Source: Rhodospirillaceae bacterium
Lineage (GTDB): Bacteria; Pseudomonadota; Alphaproteobacteria; SHVZ01
Direction: 5' to 3'
NCBI GenBank assembly: GCA_016792585.1
Contig: JAEULB010000048.1
Location: 1 to 64,000, forward strand
Length of the DNA stretch: 64,000 bases
Part shown: positions 18,990 through 27,376 of the stretch, piece by piece
Numbering within the stretch: position 1 is the first letter of the stretch
Layout: each line of letters opens with the position of its first letter
Translations under genes and position numbers: made by a program
Notes under the pieces: generated by a model
Database searches by the model: none
Seen by the model: only the letters and a program-made list of their open reading frames with translations
What the model was told of the DNA's origin: nothing

Positions 18990-20486
18990 ATGCGCATCGC
19001 CGTCGGCCAGATCCTGCAGGAAACCAACACCTTCTCGCCGATCCCGACCACGCTCGAGACCTTCAAGCGCTACTACGTGCACAAGGGCGAGGAGGTGCTG
19101 ACCGGGTTCGGCAACGAGCGCATGGAGATCCCCGGCATCCTCTCGGTGCTGCGCAGCTCCAACGTCCAGGTGGTGCCGCTGATCGCCGCCAGCGCGCTGG
19201 CATCCGGGACCGTGACCAAGGAGGCGTTCGAGACGCTGGTCGGGGAGCTGCTGGAACGGCTGAAGGCCGCCGGCAAGGTCGACGCGGTACTGCTGGCACT
19301 CCACGGCGCCATGGCCGCCGAGCACGAGGACGACGCCGATGGCGCCATCATCGAACGGGTGCGAAAGCTGGTCGGGCCGGACGTTCCGATCGGCGTCAGC
19401 TTCGACCTGCACGCTCTCGTCACCAAGCGGAACCTGCAGCCGAACACCTTCATCATCGGCTACAAGGAATACCCGCATATCGACATGTTCGAGACCGGCG
19501 AGCGGCTGGCCAACCTGATGCTCGACAGGCTGGCCGGCAAGCGGAATCCGGTCATGTCGCTGGTCAAGCTGCCGCTGATCGCCAGCCCGATGGTGACGCG
19601 GACGACCGACGGGCCGCTGAAGCCGGTGGTCGACCGCGCCCGCCAGATGGAGGCCGAAGGCCGGGTGCTGCACGCGTCCCTGTTCCCGGTGCAGCCCTGG
19701 CTCGACCTTCCCGACCTCGGCTTCTCGGTGCTGGTCTGCGGCGACGGCGACCAGAAGGCTTCGGATGCCGCCGCCAACGAGCTGGCGCAGATGGTCTGGG
19801 ACCGACGCGACAAGTTCGACTCTGACCTGTTGCCGCTGAAGGAGGCGATCGATCTCGGCATTCGTTCGCCGGGCCTGACCGTGGTGGGAGATGCCGGCGA
19901 CGCGCCGACTGGCGGCTCGGCCGCGGATTCGGCTACGGTGCTGAAGGGACTGTTGGAATACGGCGCGGACAAGAAGTCCGAGCGGCCGATCTATCTGTCG
20001 CTCTGCGACGGCGAGACGGCGAAGGCGGCGGCCGCCGTCGGCATCGGCGCCACGGCCAGGTTCCGTGTCGGCCACAAGATCTCGACCGCCGACGGCGCGC
20101 CCATCGAAGTAACGGCGCGTGTCGTGACGCTGTCCGAAGGCGTCTATCGCATGCGCGACAAGGGCGCCAAGGGCATGCGCCTCGACAATGGCCTCTCGGC
20201 GGTGCTCGCGATCGGCGCGATCCGCATTGTCGTGCGCACGCATCCGGCGATGGAATGGGACACCGGCATGTACCAGTCGGTGGGCCTGGATCCGGCCGAG
20301 GCCTGCCTCGTCTTCGTCAAGTCGCCGTCGCATTTCCGCGTCGCCTACGGCCCGATCGCCGACCGCATCGTGATGGCCGACACGCCCGGCCCGACCCAGG
20401 GCAGCATGAAGGGCCTGGTGCTCAAGCGCGCGCCGCGGCCGATCTACCCTCAGGACGTGAACGCGACCTGGTCGCCGGCTTCGTAG
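18990..20486 (+). CDS. M81 family metallopeptidase (MlrC/microcystinase C-like)
   Basis: A 498-residue protein beginning MRIAVGQILQETNTFSPI, the typical N-terminus of the MlrC/DUF1485 family. Probable metal-binding segments are LHGAMAAEHEDDADG, GVSFDLHALVT and the C-terminal RTHPAMEWDTGMYQ. MlrC of sphingomonads acts late in degradation of linearised microcystin, but most family members have unknown substrates. No signal peptide is seen. The gene is divergent from the D-threonine-aldolase-like gene and is followed by an MFS transporter, which suggests uptake and breakdown of an unusual peptide or amide. Confidence 0.88.
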   Translation: MRIAVGQILQETNTFSPIPTTLETFKRYYVHKGEEVLTGFGNERMEIPGILSVLRSSNVQVVPLIAASALASGTVTKEAFETLVGELLERLKAAGKVDAVLLALHGAMAAEHEDDADGAIIERVRKLVGPDVPIGVSFDLHALVTKRNLQPNTFIIGYKEYPHIDMFETGERLANLMLDRLAGKRNPVMSLVKLPLIASPMVTRTTDGPLKPVVDRARQMEAEGRVLHASLFPVQPWLDLPDLGFSVLVCGDGDQKASDAAANELAQMVWDRRDKFDSDLLPLKEAIDLGIRSPGLTVVGDAGDAPTGGSAADSATVLKGLLEYGADKKSERPIYLSLCDGETAKAAAAVGIGATARFRVGHKISTADGAPIEVTARVVTLSEGVYRMRDKGAKGMRLDNGLSAVLAIGAIRIVVRTHPAMEWDTGMYQSVGLDPAEACLVFVKSPSHFRVAYGPIADRIVMADTPGPTQGSMKGLVLKRAPRPIYPQDVNATWSPAS

Positions 20487-20498
20487 AGCGCGAAGCAA

Positions 20499-20519
20499 CC
20501 CTCTTCCTCAAGGAGAGGG
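20499..20519 (+). terminator. Weak hairpin after the M81 gene
   Basis: Nine base pairs can form between CCCTCTTCCT and AGGAGAGGG with one bulged T and a very small loop, followed by TTTG. It lies 13 bases after the M81 stop. The same purine arm could instead be a ribosome site for a TTG at 20521. I regard attenuator or terminator as possible only. Confidence 0.3.
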
Positions 20520-20610
20520 TTTGTCAGAGACGGGCTCGAGAGCTTCATCCGGGGCGCATGCTGTGGCACCATGGCGGCCCCGTTCACGCCTAGCTCCTCC
20601 CGGACTTCCA

Positions 20611-21852
20611 GTGACTGAACCTGCTCCTTCGGTCGAATCGCCGCTCGGCTGGCAGATCGCGACCGTGTCGATGCTGCTGATGGCGATCGCCTTCGGCGGC
20701 CCCTACATCACGGTCGTCTCTCTGAAGGTGATCGCCGCCGAGTTCGACTGGCCGCGCTCCGTGCCGTCCTTCGCCAGCGCGGCCACCTATATCGGTGCCG
20801 GCATCGGCGGCATCGCCATGGGCTGGTTCGCCGACCGTATCGGTGTTCACTGGATCGCGCTGGTCGGCGCGATCATGATCGGTCTCGGCGCCATCGTCGC
20901 CAGCTTCTCGCAAGGAATGGCGCAGCTCTACTTCGCCCACGGCATCCTGTTCGGGCTTCTCGGGAACGCCACCACCTTCGCACCGCTGATCGCGAACACG
21001 ACACGCTGGTTCGACCGGCGCCGCGGCGTCGCGGTGGCGCTGGCCGGCAGCGGCCAGAGCGTCGGCGGATTCATCTGGCCGCCGGTCCTGAGCTACGCGG
21101 TCGAGCATTGGGGCTGGCGCGAGACGATGTTCTGGTGGGGCTTCCTCGCGATCGCGACCATGGTTCCGCTCTGCTTCCTGTTGCGCCACCGCCCGCCGGT
21201 GTCGCCGGTGCGCCCCGGCGTGCGCGTGCCGGAGAAGGGCGACCGGGTGCTCGGCCTCAACGGCAACTTCGTCCTCTTCCTGCTATGCCTCGCCATCGTC
21301 GGCTGCTGCGTCGCCATGGCGATGCCGCTGACGCATATCGTCGCCTATTGCACCGATCTCGGCATCTCGGCAGCGCGGGGCGCGGAAATGCTGTCGCTGC
21401 TGCTGGGCTCGGCGTTCATCAGCCGTCTCTATTGGGGCCGGCTCTCCGACCGTGTCGGCGGCCTCAAGACCATCCTCTACGGCGCCGCGGCCCAGGCGAT
21501 CGCGCTGTCCTTCTATATCGTCATCGACGGCATGATCCCGCTCTACATCCTGTCGATCGCCTATGGCCTCGCCTTCGGCGGCATCGTCCCCGCCTACTCG
21601 CTGGTCGTGCGCGAGGTGTTTCCGGTCAGCGAGGCCGGCTGGCGCATGGGCGCGCTCTATCTGTTCGGCACGCTCGGCATGGCGGGAGGGGCCTGGATCG
21701 GCGGCGTGGTCTTCGACCTCGCGCTCGACTATCGCCCGGCCTTCCTGGTCGGCGTGCTGTTCAACCTGTCCAATATCGCGATCATCGGCTGGCTGGTCTG
21801 GCGCCAGCAGCACCCGGAAGGCGGCCAGGTGGCTGCCGTCCAGGGCGCCTGA
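20611..21852 (+). CDS. Major facilitator superfamily transporter
   Basis: A 413-residue polytopic membrane protein with about twelve helices. The GTG at 20611 (VTEPAPSVESPLGWQ) is preferred: the first helix follows directly, and the 30 residues added by a TTG at 20521 look like translated leader. MGWFADRIGVHW is the MFS loop 2-3 motif and YWGRLSDRVGGLK its C-terminal counterpart. The overall layout resembles oxalate/formate- or monocarboxylate-type MFS carriers. The substrate may be the product or substrate of the adjacent M81 and PLP enzymes; this rests only on position. Confidence 0.88.
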   Translation: MTEPAPSVESPLGWQIATVSMLLMAIAFGGPYITVVSLKVIAAEFDWPRSVPSFASAATYIGAGIGGIAMGWFADRIGVHWIALVGAIMIGLGAIVASFSQGMAQLYFAHGILFGLLGNATTFAPLIANTTRWFDRRRGVAVALAGSGQSVGGFIWPPVLSYAVEHWGWRETMFWWGFLAIATMVPLCFLLRHRPPVSPVRPGVRVPEKGDRVLGLNGNFVLFLLCLAIVGCCVAMAMPLTHIVAYCTDLGISAARGAEMLSLLLGSAFISRLYWGRLSDRVGGLKTILYGAAAQAIALSFYIVIDGMIPLYILSIAYGLAFGGIVPAYSLVVREVFPVSEAGWRMGALYLFGTLGMAGGAWIGGVVFDLALDYRPAFLVGVLFNLSNIAIIGWLVWRQQHPEGGQVAAVQGA

Positions 21853-21860
21853 GGGTCAGA

Positions 21861-22679
21861 TCAGCTGCCTTCGCGCTTGGCGTTCGGGAAGAACAGCGAC
21901 TCGCCCTCGATCCGGTATGAGGCGATCGCCTGCTGGCCCTCGGCCGAGGTGATCCAGCTGACGAAGGCCATGCCGAAGTCGCGCTTCACATGCGGGTGGC
22001 GCTGCGGGTTCGTCAGCATCACGCCGTACTGGTTGAACAGCTTCACGTCGCCTTCCGACAGGATCTTCAGGCTCGCGCGGTTCTTGAAGGCGAGCCAGGT
22101 GCCGCGATCCGACATGATGTAGGCATCCATGCCCGAGGCGGTGTTGAGCGCCGGGCCCATGCCCGAGCCGGTCTCGCGATACCACGGCTTCTTGTCCGCC
22201 CAGGGCTGCAGCCCGGCCTGCCGCCAGAGCCGCTTCTCGGCCGCATGCGTACCGGAATTGTCGCCGCGCGAGACGAAGGGCGCCTCCTTCGCGGCGATCC
22301 GCTTCAGCGCCTCGCCGACATCCTTGATCCCGGCGATGCCGGCCGGATCGGCGGCGGGGCCGATGACCACGAAGTCGTTGTACATCACCTGTCGGTGCTC
22401 GATGCCGTGGCCGGCGGCGACGAAGGCCTTCTCGGCGTCCGGGTCATGCACCAGCAGCGCGTCAGCATCGCCGCGCTGGCCGACCGCCAAGGCTTGGCCG
22501 GTGCCGAGCGCCACGACGCGGACCTGGATGCCGGTCTTCTCGGTGAAGAGCGGCAGCAGGTGGCCGAAAAGGCCCGACTGCTCGGTCGAGGTGGTCGAGG
22601 CGAGGGTGATGAACTTCTCCTGCGCCGCGGCCGGAAGGGCCAGCAGCATCAGCGCGACGATGACACGCATCAGTCCCAC
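21861..22679 (-). CDS. tupA: Tungstate ABC transporter substrate-binding protein
   Basis: About 272 residues with an N-terminal signal peptide (cleavage after ALPAAAQ). The TupA hallmark TTSTEQSGLF is near residues 28-38, with RGDNSGTHAAEKRLW and ETGSGMGPAL as further oxyanion-pocket blocks. Last gene of a tupB-tupC-tupA operon. The GTG at 22679 is well spaced from GAGGAG; an ATG at 22670 that forms TGATG with the tupC stop is an equally reasonable start. Family knowledge points to tungstate over molybdate, though specificity is not proven by sequence. Confidence 0.9.
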   Translation of the reverse strand: MGLMRVIVALMLLALPAAAQEKFITLASTTSTEQSGLFGHLLPLFTEKTGIQVRVVALGTGQALAVGQRGDADALLVHDPDAEKAFVAAGHGIEHRQVMYNDFVVIGPAADPAGIAGIKDVGEALKRIAAKEAPFVSRGDNSGTHAAEKRLWRQAGLQPWADKKPWYRETGSGMGPALNTASGMDAYIMSDRGTWLAFKNRASLKILSEGDVKLFNQYGVMLTNPQRHPHVKRDFGMAFVSWITSAEGQQAIASYRIEGESLFFPNAKREGS

Positions 22680-23395
22680 GGAAGGTCTCCTCGGAGGAAG
22701 GCGCCAGCTTCCGGCGTATGTGGTTGGGTGAAGAAGATCGCCTTCGGCGCCCGTTCGATCAGGCGGCCGCGGTGCAGGAACAGGATCTCGTCGGCGAGCC
22801 GGCGTGCCTGTCCGAGATCATGGGTTGTCATGATGACCTTGGTGCCCTCGCCGGCGATCGCGGCGACGATCGCCTCGACCGCTCGGGTCGCCGACGGATC
22901 GAGGTTCGCGGTCGGCTCGTCGAGGAACAGCACCTCGGGCTTCATCACCCAGGCACGCGCGAGCGCCAGCCGCTGCTGCTCGCCGCCGGAGAGCAGGCGC
23001 GCCGGCCGCTCGGCCAGCGCCAGCAGGCCGACGCGCTCGAGCATCTGGCGCCCGCTCGCGAGGCGCTCGCCGCGGCCGACCCCGGCGATCGCGAGCCCAT
23101 AGGCGACATTGGCGAGGGCCGAGCGGCGCAGCATCACCGGCCGCTGGAAGACCATCGCCTGGCGCCGCCTGGGATCGCCGCCGAAGCCGCCATCCCAGGC
23201 GATCCGGCCCTGGGTCGGCGCCAGGAGGCCATGGCAGAGGCGGAGCAGCACGCTCTTGCCGGCGCCGTTGGCGCCGAGGATCACGCTGACCGGGCCCTTC
23301 TCGAAACGCGCGGTGATGCCGTCGAGGATGCGGTTGCCGCCGGCCGAGAATCCGACCTCGGCGAGCTCGAGCGGCAGGATGCTCTCGGCGCTCAT
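22670..23395 (-). CDS. tupC: Tungstate ABC transporter ATP-binding protein
   Basis: A 241-residue ABC ATPase. Walker A is GANGAGKS (residues 41-48), the signature is LSGGEQQRLALARA, Walker B is VLFLDEPTANLD and the switch histidine is in TTHDLGQ. It overlaps the upstream permease by 4 bases (ATGA) and the downstream binding-protein gene, so the three are translationally coupled. It energises uptake of an oxyanion, probably tungstate, at the inner membrane. Confidence 0.9.
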   Translation of the reverse strand: MSAESILPLELAEVGFSAGGNRILDGITARFEKGPVSVILGANGAGKSVLLRLCHGLLAPTQGRIAWDGGFGGDPRRRQAMVFQRPVMLRRSALANVAYGLAIAGVGRGERLASGRQMLERVGLLALAERPARLLSGGEQQRLALARAWVMKPEVLFLDEPTANLDPSATRAVEAIVAAIAGEGTKVIMTTHDLGQARRLADEILFLHRGRLIERAPKAIFFTQPHTPEAGAFLRGDLPWD

Positions 23396-24096
23396 GCGCC
23401 TTGCCTCGCCGCGGCGTTGCGAAGCGCCAGAGCCGCGGCATTGACCGCGAGCACGATCGCCATCAGCACGAAGCCCAGGCCGAGGGCCTGCGGCAGGTCG
23501 CCCTTGCTGGTCTCGAGCGCGATCGAGGTGGTCATGACGCGCGTCACGCCGTCGATGTTGCCGCCGACCACCAGAACCGCGCCGACCTCGGCGGCGGCGC
23601 GGCCGAAGCCGGCAAGGATCGCGGTCATCAGCGAGAAGCGGCAGTCGTAGAGGAGGGTGGCTGCCGCCTGCACCGATCCGGCGCCGAGCGACGTCAGTTG
23701 CTCTCGGTATTCGCCCCAGGCGTCGGCGACGATCTGGCGCGAGACCGCGGCGATGATCGGCAGGATCAGCAGGGTCTGGGCGACGATCATCGCCCCCGGC
23801 GTGAACAGGAGGCCAAGCGGCCCGAGCGGTCCTGCCCGCGACAGCAGCAGGTAGACCACCAGGCCGACCACGACCGGCGGCAAGCCCATGCAGGCGTTCA
23901 GCACCACGATCGCCAGGTTGCGGCCGGGAAAGTCCTTGAGCGCCACCAGCGCGCCCAGGGGCAGGCCGATCGCGGCAGCGATCACGGTCGCGGCGAGGCT
24001 CACCTTGAGGCTGAGCGCCACGATCGACCAGAGCCGCACGTCGGCGCCGAGGATCAGCTGTATGGCGGCGGAGCCCGCCTGGCCGAGGTCGCCCAT
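23392..24096 (-). CDS. tupB: Tungstate ABC transporter permease
   Basis: A 234-residue inner-membrane permease with about five helices. The EAA-type coupling loop is visible around YREQLTSLGAGSVQAAATLL, and the C-terminal half has AEVGAVLVVGGNIDGVTRVMT, typical of TupB/ModB-like permeases. First gene of the tup operon. It begins one base before the end of the small Rap1a-like gene, which lies upstream in the same orientation, so read-through from that gene or sodB is possible. Confidence 0.9.
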   Translation of the reverse strand: MGDLGQAGSAAIQLILGADVRLWSIVALSLKVSLAATVIAAAIGLPLGALVALKDFPGRNLAIVVLNACMGLPPVVVGLVVYLLLSRAGPLGPLGLLFTPGAMIVAQTLLILPIIAAVSRQIVADAWGEYREQLTSLGAGSVQAAATLLYDCRFSLMTAILAGFGRAAAEVGAVLVVGGNIDGVTRVMTTSIALETSKGDLPQALGLGFVLMAIVLAVNAAALALRNAAARQGA

Positions 24097-24097
24097 C

Positions 24098-24439
24098 TCA
24101 CCCTTTGCACGGATAGACAGTCTTCAAGGCGTGACCGACCAGGATCTCGGCGGGTGAATCCCGACGCTCCTTGTCCTTCCTAATGTACTCGACGATCGCC
24201 TCGACCGTCTGCTGGGCCGAGGCGCCGTTCGGGATGCAGGCTCGGCCGGGGTCGGTCTTCGGCAGCAGGTGCTGGGTCGTGTCGATCACGCCCATGATGT
24301 AGCTGGCGCAGATGTAGCGCTCATCGATCGAGGCCGAGGTGCAGTGGCCGTGGAGGTCCTCCCCGCCGAGGAAGCCGGCGAGGGCAGGGCCTGAAACGGC
24401 TGCGGCGGCCATGAGGGCCGCCGCGAAGATGCGTCGCAT
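24098..24439 (-). CDS. Small exported Rap1a/Tai-like domain protein
   Basis: A 113-residue protein with a signal peptide (MRRIFAAALMAAAAVSGPALA). The mature part carries conserved cysteines and a CASYIMGVID segment, CIPNGASAQQTVEAIVEYI and a C-terminal TVYPC. This is the Rap1a/Tai immunity-protein fold. The family was defined by type VI secretion immunity proteins, but many members, as here, have no effector or T6SS gene nearby and a housekeeping envelope role is possible. It lies between sodB and tupB on the same strand. Confidence 0.75.
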   Translation of the reverse strand: MRRIFAAALMAAAAVSGPALAGFLGGEDLHGHCTSASIDERYICASYIMGVIDTTQHLLPKTDPGRACIPNGASAQQTVEAIVEYIRKDKERRDSPAEILVGHALKTVYPCKG

Positions 24440-24454
24440 GAGACCTCCTCGGCG

Positions 24455-25081
24455 TCAGCCGAGGTTCTGCTCGGCGAAGCGCCAGTTCAGAAGCTTGTCG
24501 ATCACGGCTGACAGGAAGTCCGGCCGCTTGTTCTGGTAATCAAGGTAATAGGCGTGTTCCCAAACGTCGATGGTCAGCAGCGCCTTGCAGCCCTTCTCGG
24601 TCAGCATGCTCTCGGCGTTCGGGGTCTTCTTCAGCATCAGCTTGCCGCCTTCGAGGCAGAGCCAGGCCCAGCCCGAGCCGAACTGCTCGACGCCGGTCTC
24701 GGTCAGCTTCTTCTTGAAGTCCTCGTAGCTGCCGAAGCTGGACTCGATCATCTCCTTCATCTTGCCCGTGGGCTTGCCGCCCTTGGGGTCGAGGCTGTTC
24801 CAGAAGAAGTCGTGGTTCCAGACCTGGCCGGCATTGTTGAAGATCTTCCTCTTCGCCTCGTCCTTGTGGGTAGCCTTGATGATGCTCTCCAGCGACTGGC
24901 CCTCGAACTCGGTGCCGGCGATCAGCTTGTTCAGGGTCTCGACATAGGTCTTATGGTGCTTGCCGTGATGGAAGCTGATTGTCTTGGCCGAGATTACCGG
25001 CTCCAGCGCCGTGTCCTCGTAGGGCAACTTCATCAGCTCGAATGGCGCATGGCCGGATGTCTTCGCCTTGGCGGCGGTCAT
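24455..25081 (-). CDS. sodB: Superoxide dismutase (Fe-type)
   Basis: A 208-residue Fe/Mn-family superoxide dismutase. Metal ligands are visible in [21 protein letters not shown] and [12 protein letters not shown], and the glutamine in [13 protein letters not shown] favours the Fe form. The ATG at 25081 has a strong AAGGAG site, so the 16-residue extension before [11 protein letters not shown] is probably real. It removes superoxide, presumably in the cytoplasm as no signal peptide is present. Confidence 0.96.
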   Translation of the reverse strand: MTAAKAKTSGHAPFELMKLPYEDTALEPVISAKTISFHHGKHHKTYVETLNKLIAGTEFEGQSLESIIKATHKDEAKRKIFNNAGQVWNHDFFWNSLDPKGGKPTGKMKEMIESSFGSYEDFKKKLTETGVEQFGSGWAWLCLEGGKLMLKKTPNAESMLTEKGCKALLTIDVWEHAYYLDYQNKRPDFLSAVIDKLLNWRFAEQNLG

Positions 25082-25219
25082 CGGAGTCTCCTTGGATGGA
25101 CGGGAGAGGGGTATGGGGGGAACACCCCGAGCTTACGACCGTTCCGCCCATCGGCTTGCGCGACTTTCTGTCGCCCGGTAGGGTCACCATTCGCGCGCTC
25201 GAAGGGAATTCCGCCGGCT

Positions 25220-25501
25220 ATGGGCAACCCGTTTCAGAACATCTTCAACGCGGTGGTCGAGCTCTACATCTGGTGCTTGATCGTCTGGGTCATCTTGAGC
25301 TGGCTCGTCGCGTTCAACGTGGTGAACACGCGCAACCGCTTCGTCGCGGTGGTCGGCGATTTCCTCGATCGCATCACCGAGCCTGTGCTTCGGCCGATCC
25401 GGCGGATTCTGCCCAATCTCGGCGGCATCGACATCTCGCCGATCCTGCTGATCCTGCTGATCTACTTCATCCGCGACTTCGTCAATTGGTACATCTTCTG
25501 A
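25220..25501 (+). CDS. YggT family membrane protein
   Basis: A 93-residue protein with two hydrophobic segments ([20 protein letters not shown] and [13 protein letters not shown]) separated by the conserved amphipathic [19 protein letters not shown]. YggT proteins are small inner-membrane proteins linked to osmotic tolerance and cell-division-associated functions, with no defined biochemistry. It starts a three-gene overlapping run with DUF167 and folD. Confidence 0.92.
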   Translation: MGNPFQNIFNAVVELYIWCLIVWVILSWLVAFNVVNTRNRFVAVVGDFLDRITEPVLRPIRRILPNLGGIDISPILLILLIYFIRDFVNWYIF

Positions 25502-25797
25502 AGCCGGCCCTAGGGGGCGCGCTTCTCACCGTCCATCTGACGCCGCGCGCCAGCCGCACGCGTCTCGGCAAGGCCGAGGCGGATGCCGCCGGCCAGCCTC
25601 GCCTCAAAGCCTGGGTCAATGCGCCGCCGGCGGACGGTGCGGCCAACTGCGCCCTGATCGAGCTGATGGCGGACGCGCTCGACCTGCCGAAATGCGACAT
25701 TGAGATTCGTCGTGGTCTCACCGACCGCACCAAGACCCTGTTTATTGAAGGCGACCCCGAGGCGATCGCTCGGCGACTGAAGAAGGTGCTCGGATGA
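25486..25797 (+). CDS. DUF167 (YggU) family protein with a non-ATG start
   Basis: About 100 residues matching the DUF167/YggU family: [38 protein letters not shown] and the [18 protein letters not shown] block. No ATG or GTG is available before the conserved domain. Candidates are TTG 25486 inside the end of yggT or a CTG at 25498 that overlaps the yggT TGA. Translation probably depends on coupling to yggT. The stop overlaps the folD start by 4 bases (ATGA). The function of the family is unknown. Confidence 0.85.
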   Translation: MVHLLKPALGGALLTVHLTPRASRTRLGKAEADAAGQPRLKAWVNAPPADGAANCALIELMADALDLPKCDIEIRRGLTDRTKTLFIEGDPEAIARRLKKVLG

Positions 25798-26660
25798 CCG
25801 CGCGGATCATCGACGGCAAGGCGGTGGCCGACCGCCTCAACGCCGACACCGCGGCCAAGGCCGCCGTCTACGCCAAGGCCCATGGCCGCCCGCCGGGCCT
25901 GGCCGTGGTGCTGGTCGGCGAGGATCCGGCGAGCCAGGTCTATGTCCGCAACAAGGGCAAGTCGACGATCGCCGCCGGCATGCTGTCGATCGAGCACAAG
26001 CTGCCGGCCGACACCTCGCAGGACGAGCTGCTCAGGCTGGTGCGGGCGCTGAACGAGGATGCGCGCATCGACGGCATCCTGGTGCAGCTGCCGCTGCCGA
26101 AGCATCTCGATGCCGACCTGATCATCGACACGATCGATCCGGACAAGGACGTCGACGGTTTTCATGTGGTGAACGCCGGCCGGCTCGTGGTCGGCTTCGA
26201 CGGCTTCGTGCCCTGCACGGCGCTGGGATCGATGATGCTGATCGACGAGGCGGGCGTGAAGGTCGAGGGCGCGGAGGCGGTGGTGATCGGCCGCTCCAAC
26301 CTCGTTGGCAAGCCGGTCTCCCAGCTTCTGCTCCGCCGCAACGCCACCGTCACGATGGCGCATTCGCGCACGAAGGATCTCGCCGCCGTCTGCCGGCGGG
26401 CCGACATCCTGATTGCTGCGGTCGGCCGGCCGCGGCTGGTGCAGCCGGACTGGATCAAGCCCGGTGCGGTCGTGATCGATGTCGGCATCAACCGGATCGA
26501 GGAAGGCGGCAGGAACCGGCTGGTCGGCGACGTCGCCTATGACGGCGCAGCCCAGGTGGCCGGCGCGATCACGCCCGTGCCGGGCGGCGTCGGCCCGATG
26601 ACGATCGCCTGCCTGCTCAAGAACACGCTGACCTCGGCGGAGCGCCGCGCCAAGCGGTAG
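25794..26660 (+). CDS. folD: Bifunctional methylenetetrahydrofolate dehydrogenase/cyclohydrolase
   Basis: A 288-residue enzyme interconverting 5,10-methylene-, methenyl- and 10-formyl-tetrahydrofolate. The catalytic lysine lies in [17 protein letters not shown]. Other family blocks are [29 protein letters not shown], the Rossmann [11 protein letters not shown] and the C-terminal [16 protein letters not shown]. The length is normal. The ATGA overlap with the DUF167 gene indicates one polycistronic unit. Confidence 0.97.
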   Translation: MTARIIDGKAVADRLNADTAAKAAVYAKAHGRPPGLAVVLVGEDPASQVYVRNKGKSTIAAGMLSIEHKLPADTSQDELLRLVRALNEDARIDGILVQLPLPKHLDADLIIDTIDPDKDVDGFHVVNAGRLVVGFDGFVPCTALGSMMLIDEAGVKVEGAEAVVIGRSNLVGKPVSQLLLRRNATVTMAHSRTKDLAAVCRRADILIAAVGRPRLVQPDWIKPGAVVIDVGINRIEEGGRNRLVGDVAYDGAAQVAGAITPVPGGVGPMTIACLLKNTLTSAERRAKR

Positions 26661-26733
26661 CCGGCTACGGCTGTGACAGACCTGTGACCGCGTATCCTTC
26701 GTGCCGGTTTCCTTGGCACGGGTGAGGTGTCGG

Positions 26734-27309
26734 GTGGATCGCAGGGGCTTTCTGAAGCGCGCATCGGCGCTGCTCGCCGTCGGCGGCACGCCGACATCGA
26801 TGCTCGATCGCGGCGTCACCGCCTATCGCGAGGTCGCGCTCGATGCGCGGACCGATCCGGAGGAGGCGCGCCGCATCTTCGCGAAGGAGCTGGATGCGGC
26901 GCGCAAGCGCCACCCCGTCTACGTGCTCTACTATCAGGCCGAATCGCCGCATCTGGCCTCGTATCGCAAGGCGGTCGACGCGGTCCTGCGAAGGAAGGGT
27001 TACCGGGGGGCGGTCGTCTCGGTCGACATCGACCGCCATGCCGAACTCGCGAAGAACAACTTCTTCGACGTGAACGGCCGTTCCTACACGATCAACGCTT
27101 CGCTCGCGGCCTTCGTCGACGGCGAGCTGATGAGCTTCTACAGGACCTCGATCCGCTCCGAGGTCGATGGCACGAAGTTCAGCCTGTCGTATCCGGGCAT
27201 CGCCGGAGTCGCCGCAGGCCCGCTGGGAGACGACGTCGAGAAGCTGGCCTCGCGGATCTCCGGATTCGTCGAACGGACCGATCAGGCCTTCGCCGAGCCG
27301 GCGAAGTAG
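26734..27309 (+). CDS. Unknown protein with a twin-arginine-like N-terminus
   Basis: A 191-residue protein I do not recognise. GTG 26734 is preferred (GGTGAGG six bases upstream) and gives VDRRGFLKRASALL, a near match to a Tat signal (RRxFLK), though the hydrophobic stretch after it is short. The mature region has VYVLYYQAESPHLASYRKAV and NASLAAFVDGELMSFYR, alternating strands and helices that could be a thioredoxin-like fold, but no CxxC is present. It follows folD by 73 bases on the same strand and precedes a MATE exporter. Confidence 0.7.
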   Translation: MDRRGFLKRASALLAVGGTPTSMLDRGVTAYREVALDARTDPEEARRIFAKELDAARKRHPVYVLYYQAESPHLASYRKAVDAVLRRKGYRGAVVSVDIDRHAELAKNNFFDVNGRSYTINASLAAFVDGELMSFYRTSIRSEVDGTKFSLSYPGIAGVAAGPLGDDVEKLASRISGFVERTDQAFAEPAK

Positions 27310-27324
27310 GCAGGCGGCCCCGCC

Positions 27325-27352
27325 TTGACCTGACAGGTCGCCCCGCTATGGT
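27325..27352 (+). promoter_or_regulatory. Probable sigma70-type promoter of the MATE gene
   Basis: TTGACC (27325-27330), a 16-base spacer and TATGGT (27347-27352) lie 25 bases before the ATG of the MATE exporter. The match is good for a high-GC genome. It would give a short leader. Confidence 0.55.
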
Positions 27353-27376
27353 GGCGGCCCCGTTCCGGCCTTAACC

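Noticed and set aside
20521-20610. TTG start giving a 30-residue longer MFS protein
   Set aside because: The added residues look like translated leader, and the GTG at 20611 places the first helix at a normal distance. A good purine run before the TTG leaves some doubt.
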